From Anastatus disparis (lineage: Eukaryota > Arthropoda > Insecta > Hymenoptera > Eupelmidae), in NCBI GenBank assembly GCA_017163975.1, contig JAFFSR010000098.1, forward strand, positions 248,001 through 312,000: a DNA stretch of 64,000 nt. The letters run 5' to 3'. Numbering within the stretch: the first letter of the stretch is position 1; each line of letters opens with the position of its first letter. Below, piece by piece: positions 58,691 to 64,000 of the stretch. The notes below the pieces were generated by a model. The model searched no databases. It saw nothing but the letters and a program-made list of their open reading frames with translations, and had not been told where the DNA came from. The position numbers and the translations under genes were made by a program.

Positions 58691-58995
58691 ATATACGTTG
58701 TCGTCTGCACGTAACTAGCGCTAAACGTCTTTCGTGACACTCTCTGTTTTAGATATTTTTTTCTGCTGCAAGGCTGCCTTCAGGCTTTTTGTTACAAATC
58801 TCTTGCAAGCGCCTTAATGCAAGACAGCGTCCGTATTATAATCAGGTGGTGTGATGCTGTACTTGCATGGATATTGGAGGTTTTTTTTTAAGTTGCTGAG
58901 ATTTGGAGGTTAGTACAAACTGGCTGTTTTTGCGGAAATTTGTGGAACTATCAGAAAGACTAAATTCTTAAATTTTACCACAAGAGGGCGCCATA

Positions 58996-59650
58996 ATGGA
59001 TTTGTGTGCTATATGTAAATTACCACACACAGATACTCAAGGCATGAAAACGTTTTATAGCTGTGGTAATTGCCGTCAACATTGTCATGCGAAATGTATG
59101 TCTCGCACAAAGAATAGCACAAATTATATCTGCAGTAGATGTGTCGAGACGAAGACAGAGAATGGCGCCCCTACCACCAATCATAATCATAATCTTGGCT
59201 CTAACAGTCAGCAGTCGCAAGGTATTAATAAGAACGTCAAGAAGCTGCCCCCAAGTACCTCTACGCCATCAAGAAACGGCACGCAGTCAGCACTGGTCAC
59301 CAGCATACAGAGGCAACCACCAAGGAACTCGAATAGCTCCATCAGATCTTCAAATGTTAAGGCGACTTCGAAGGCGGACGATATAAGTATTAACCCTACT
59401 GTACTTCCGCGAATTAGAGGTGGCACTGCGCAGTCTGCCTCCACTTCTTCTTTGAAAAATTTAAAAAGTAACGTAGATTATGAAAATTCAAGCACTGGTG
59501 CTGACTTTTTTTCAGTCCAAGCTGCTTTGTCAGAGATTGAAGGTGCTTTGTCTTGTGAGCTTAAAACAATTCTAAGTGCTCTTGATCGACTTTCAGGCCT
59601 CGAGAGTCACGTATTGGGTGTTGGTGATGGTTTGCATTTATTTTTTGCTC
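58996..59650 (+). pseudogene. ORF1 of LINE 2: PHD-type zinc finger protein
   Basis: Starts at ATG 58996. Residues 4-55 form a PHD-like C4HC3 pattern: CAIC, then CGNC, HCHAKC and ICSRC. A Ser/Thr/Asn/Pro-rich linker and a coiled-coil-like VQAALSEIEGALSCEL segment with LSGLESHVLG follow. Near 59640 the frame passes into endonuclease sequence in a different frame, so the ORF1 end and the endonuclease start have been deleted. Confidence 0.82.
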
Positions 59651-62006
59651 TCTTCAGGCTGGCAGCTCTGAACCTGTGTTGGTTTCTGTCATTTATTGTT
59701 CTCCAGCAATTTCATTTACCAAAGATAGTTATTTATTAGATTTTTCGAGAAAAGTTACTCCTGATTTCTCACATAAAATTATAATGGGAGATCTGAATGA
59801 TGATCTCCTACGAGAAAGCAGTGACGCCAAGTTTCTTAGTAAGCTGTTAGCAGAGCTTCTGTTTCAGTTGGTCTAGCAGGGTGCGACACATCACACACAG
59901 ACTTCTCACACATGGATTGACCTGATTCTTGTTGACGAGAACGATACTGTACTTGATGCACGTAACTTACCAGCAAATTTTCATAGTCGGCACAATTTAA
60001 TTGATGTGCGTATTGCTTATAACTCTTACATTGTGGACCATAAACATATTAGATATAGTAATCATGAAAAAATTTGTCCAAATTTATTGTTATCGAGGTC
60101 GGCCGGCTATGATTGGACGCCATTCACGGTTGATACAGTTGACCCAGAGTCTGCACTTAGCTGCATTTGTGACAATCTTACCACCGCAATAGTGGATTTA
60201 GCATCTGAACGTATGTTAAAATTTCCGAAAAATAGATCTCCATGGATTGATGGAAAATTGTCACAGATGCGGCGCAAAAGAGACGCCACGTATCGCAGAT
60301 ACAAAAGGACAAATGAGGATCAGTACCTCACTGAATTTTTACAACTCCGGAAAACAGTGGACGAACAGACTGAACAAGCTAGAGCTACTTATTACCATAA
60401 CAGACTGTTCGAAGCTCTTGCAGGCGGTAATGTCTGAAAAGAGTTAAGAGACCTGGGACTCTTATCCGGACCTCAAGGGGACTTGAATGGATTTACGCCT
60501 GATGAGCTTAATGAGTACTTTGCTGGGGTGTCAGTCTCGCCACACAATGATGTGGAAGAATGCTAAAAAATTCTTGCTGGCTGTAGTAAAAATGGTTTTA
60601 CTTTTAAAAAAGTTAATATTAACGATGTCATTCTCGCAATTTCACATTCCTCATCGCAGGCTCGTGGCGAGGATGGCATTCCGCAAAGTTTAATACTTAA
60701 AGCCTTGCCATTTATTGGTGAACATCTTGTGGCTCTGTACAATTCCTCTTTTGCGCTTGGGGTCTTTCCTTGCCTTCGGAAGCGGGCACGTATATTGCTG
60801 TTGAAGAAGTGTTCTGCACCTAAGTCACCTAAAGATTTTAGGCCTATAGCTATTTTGTGTTTTCTTTCAAAGGTCCTTGAGAAGATCGCCCATGACCGAT
60901 TGCAGAAGTATATTATGACAAATAAAATACTCGATCCTATGCAGACTGGTTTTAGAAAACATCACTCGACGCAGACAGCTGTAATTAAGCTAACAGACGA
61001 TATAAGAAGGGGTCTAGACAAGAAATTAGTAACATTGCTTCTGCTTTTTGATTTTAGCAAGGCATTTGACACGATCTTACCTTCGAGGTTACTTTCAAAG
61101 CTTAGATCGATGAGGTTCTCCGGGGCCGCACTCAAGTGGATCAGCTCCTACATTTCAGGAGGGAACAAATGGTTTCTACACATTTAAAGGAGGAATCAAG
61201 TTGGTTAACTACCAACTTAGGAGTTCCACAGGGTTCGGTGCTGGGACCTCTGTTGTTTTGCCTTTACATTAATGGCATACGTGACGCTCTTGACTCAAGT
61301 TCCCCGCGAGAATATGGACGAGGGTATTATTATCCTGCAGAGAGCAGAAAAAGCAGTGTCGGAGTGGGCTGCGGGCGCTTCTCTCACTATAAATGCTAAA
61401 CAAACTAAGGCGATCGTCTTCGGTAGTAGTCGTTTTGTAAACTCTTTTTATGCTTGAGAGTCCAGGACGATCGACTTTGGGGGAGGCGTCGGCATACCTT
61501 TCTCTGGCTCCGTAGTAAGCCTTGGTGTTGTGCTTGACTCTAAGCTTTGTTGGGAACTACACGTTGATATGATTACTAAAAAGTTCAATAGAGTACTGTA
61601 TGCTCTACGGTTTTTCCGTCAGTACACCACGGAGGTGTTGCGTAAACAGCTCGCAACCACTCTACTGTTCCCACATCTCGATTACTGCTCAGTGGTTCTG
61701 CTCGATGCTTCTTAGGAGTTGAGAAGACGGATACGAAGACTGCAGAATGCATGTGTGAGATGCGTGATGGGTGTGAGAATGAGCGATCTCGTCTCTCCTT
61801 ATAGAGTTGCACTAGGTTGGCAGCGCACTGATTCGAGAAGACAGTATTTTTTGGCAGTACTTATGTACAAAATCGTGCGCATGAATTCACCGGAGCATCT
61901 AGTAGGTCTCTTTACTAGATGTGTACCTAGGGCAGTTACTAGGGGAGGGATTAAGGATTTAGCGGTGCCCTGTATGCGCACTAAGACTGGAAGGAATTCC
62001 TTTTAA
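59650..62006 (+). pseudogene. ORF2 of LINE 2: endonuclease and reverse transcriptase, degraded
   Basis: The endonuclease C-terminal half is present: GSSEPVLVSVIYCSPA, KIIMGDLNDD, TWIDLILVDEN and SRHNLIDV (SDHN expected). The linker has NRSPWIDGKLSQMRRKRDAT. RT pieces include LLLKKCSAPKSPKDFRPIAI, DPMQTGFRKHHSTQTA, LLLLFDFSKAFDTI (motif A, near 61040) and NLGVPQGSVLGPLLF (motif B, near 61215). The FADD motif C is missing at about 61300, where the frame changes. Many stops are present (for example 59874, 60434 and 61185). The thumb region (VLYALRFFRQYTTEVLRKQL) continues to about 62006. Confidence 0.88.
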
Positions 62007-62672
62007 GTTCAAGGTGCGCATTTCCGGGATTCCCTACTTGCTGAGATTAAACATCTACCATCTCTCAGTAGATTTAAGACCGCAGTGAGGAGGTATTTGA
62101 TCAACCTCGATTCATATTTTAAAAATGGAATTTATTGTTAATTTATTGTTGTGTAGTCCCGTATATAGGTTTAAGATATGTCTGTATTTATTGTGTGAAT
62201 GCTGATTGGATGGTTTCTGAGTAAATATGCTTTTTATTAAATTGACTGCGTTTATCATCATATCAAACACTTTGCTGGATTTTATTGTATTAGATTTTAT
62301 TTTATTCTAACATAGTTAAATTATTTTAATGTATTATTCTATTTTAGTATTATTTTATTTTTATTGTATTGTATTTGTTTTATTAATTCGACTTCTTAAT
62401 GTATAGTTTATTTTAATGAAATTATGACTGATAGATATTGACCGCCTGTTTTGAATTTATATTATTTTTGTTGCATGTATTATTTTACTATTATTAATCT
62501 GTGATATCACTTTTAAATTGTAGACTTACGTATTCAGTATTATTATTTTTAAGTTTGAATGACTGTAATATCAACTGTAAGTGCAATATTTTTATTTATA
62601 TTAGTAATAAGCTTTATTTGATATATTATGTGTTTTACACGCCTTTTTGTGTCTTATTACAAAATAAATGAA

Positions 62673-62750
<78 letters not shown>
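62007..62750. repeat. LINE 2 3' UTR, then (ATCT)n and (TA)n
   Basis: AT-rich untranslated region ending TCTTATTACAAAATAAATG, then (ATCT)n at 62673-62703 and (TA)n at 62704-62750. The (TA)n is the left flank of the next element. Confidence 0.8.
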
Positions 62751-63967
62751 GGTCAATCCACGTCAAACGGATAATGGCTCTGTCCAAAATTGTAGATCAT
62801 CAAAAAAATCGTATATGGGCTCAAAATTTTCGTCTTACACTCTACTTTCTTTTGCAATGTGGCGATTTTAAAAAATTCAAAATGGCGGCTCAAATCTAGA
62901 GATTTCATAAAAAATTTTCAAAAATTGATTTTAATTTATTCAAATCAGATCCTACATATTTTTTTACATCAGAAATCAATTCAGCGTTCGATTTTGCATA
63001 GGAATATAGTATTGCACTCAAGGTAAAAAAAATTTACAATGTCATCGGAAGGTCATATCGGGAAATAATTCTTATTTCTCGAATTACTCATTGATCAATG
63101 TTGATTAGTGACGAAATGAAGATACTGATAGATAACTCGAGTCACTGAATCCAAGTCTGATGTCCGCTTAACCCTATAGGGTATACAAGATCTCTATCAA
63201 GGTCATTTGAAGGTCAAATCGCGAATACCTTTTATTATTTGATAAGATTAGGACACCTTCAAGTTTTACATGTCACCGAATCCGAATCCGGGGTCTGTTG
63301 GAGTGTCAAACGTCGTAATTACGTGAAAATTAATTAAATATTGACTAACAGAAAATTTTTGTTCTCCAAGAAACCACAGTTTGAATTTTTCTGTAATTAC
63401 GTCCTTTGACACTCCAACAGGCCTCGGATTCGGATCCAGCATCATGTAAAACTTATAGGTGTCTTAATCTTATCAAATAATAAAAGATATTCGCGATTTG
63501 ACCTTCAAATGACCTTGATGGAGACTGGTAGGGTTAAGTGGATATTAGATTTGGATTCAGCGACTCGAGTTACTTATCAGTATCTTTATTTCCTTACTAA
63601 TCAACGTTTATCAATGAATAATTCGAGAAATAACTATTGTATCGCGATATGACTTTCAGATGATATTGTAAAATTTTTTTACCTTGAGTGCAATACGATA
63701 TTCCCATGTAAAATCGAACGCTCAATTGATTTCTGATATAAAAAATATGTAGAATCAGATTTGAATAAATTAAAATCAATTTTCGAAAATTTTTTATGAA
63801 ATTTCTAGGTTTGAGTCGCCATATTAAGGCCGCTATTTTGGATTTTTCAAAATCGCAACATTGCAATAGAAAGTAGAGTGTAAGACGAAAATTTTGAGCC
63901 CATACATGATTTTTTTGGTGATCTACAATTTTGGACAGAGCCATTATCCGTTTGACGTGGATTGACC
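62751..63967. mobile_element. Foldback element, 1.2 kb, TA-flanked
   Basis: Begins GGTCAATCCACGTCAAACGG and ends with its complement. The two halves match closely along their full length, turning near 63345; TTGGAGTGTCAAACG near 63300 pairs with the inverse at 63400. (TA)n lies on both sides. The short ORF at 63597-63944 (minus) and its mirror are not genes. No transposase is encoded. Confidence 0.92.

Positions 63968-64000
<33 letters not shown>

Larger units (their letters stand above)
58690..62702 (+). mobile_element. Non-LTR retrotransposon with PHD-finger ORF1 (CR1/Jockey-group, LINE 2)
   Basis: Order: possible 5' UTR, PHD ORF1, endonuclease, RT, 3' UTR, and a terminal (ATCT)n microsatellite at 62673-62703. 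The 3' microsatellite tail and PHD ORF1 suggest the CR1-like or Jockey-like group. Coding is broken throughout by stops, shifts and deletions. The 3' UTR matches the fragment at 16130-16510. Confidence 0.85.

Noticed and set aside
63597..63944. 115-codon ORF in the 62751 foldback
   Set aside because: It lies in a self-complementary element, its mirror copy is broken, and it shows no domain.

Overview
The window looks like an AT-rich, repeat-dominated stretch of an arthropod nuclear genome, most likely insect. The Helitron, Penelope, R1-like and PHD-ORF1 LINE families, and the Ulp1-like proteases next to Helitrons, are of types I associate with Hymenoptera such as parasitoid wasps; that taxonomic guess is inference. 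I recognise no ordinary single-copy host gene. Almost every coding stretch belongs to a mobile or virus-like element, and nearly all are broken by in-frame stops or one-base shifts, often in A/T runs.

Layout. 1-303: edge exon of a cysteine-rich protein (minus). 699-5758: a spliced family-B DNA polymerase gene (minus) with at least three exons, broken in its last exon. 6265-6638: a TTAA-flanked MITE. 7068-7877: an uninterrupted 269-residue ORF of unknown function on the other strand. 8614-15447: Helitron fragments, a minisatellite and a Ulp1-like protease. 16130-22630: a LINE 3' end, GA and GT microsatellites, and a complete Ty3/gypsy LTR retrotransposon (17088-22104) sitting in a TA tract. 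23535-23730: a tRNA-derived SINE. 25546-26090: a minisatellite with 30-bp subunits in a 120-bp higher-order unit. 26520-29640: Helitron Rep and helicase fragments in opposing orientations. 29641-32200: a Penelope-like element (RT plus GIY-YIG) with a candidate hammerhead ribozyme. 32710-34625: a satellite.

34763-46820 is a 12-kb inverted-repeat element. Its long arms contain variable numbers of a 29-bp minisatellite, and it encloses a four-exon DDE-transposase-like gene (about 41013-44904); this foldback-like element is the most interesting object here. It carries nested insertions: a palindromic MITE pair inside an 84-bp tandem array, a SINE with a 12-bp target duplication, and an intronic TTAA MITE. 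46821-58442 is a third Helitron (minus; helicase, HUH Rep, N-terminal repeats, Ulp1-like protease). It is split by a full-length R1-like LINE (51670-57622) with an 11-bp target duplication and a UAAUG stop-start junction between its ORFs. 58690-62700 is a second LINE with a PHD-finger ORF1, and 62751-63967 is a 1.2-kb perfect-type foldback.

Together the elements form a nested graveyard. The R1-like LINE entered Helitron 3, the gypsy element entered a microsatellite, and MITEs and SINEs entered the foldback element. Only the 269-residue ORF next to the polymerase is uninterrupted from ATG to stop among the sizeable ORFs with no mobile-element signature. Helicase, protease and transposase assignments come from motifs read by eye; no database search was made.
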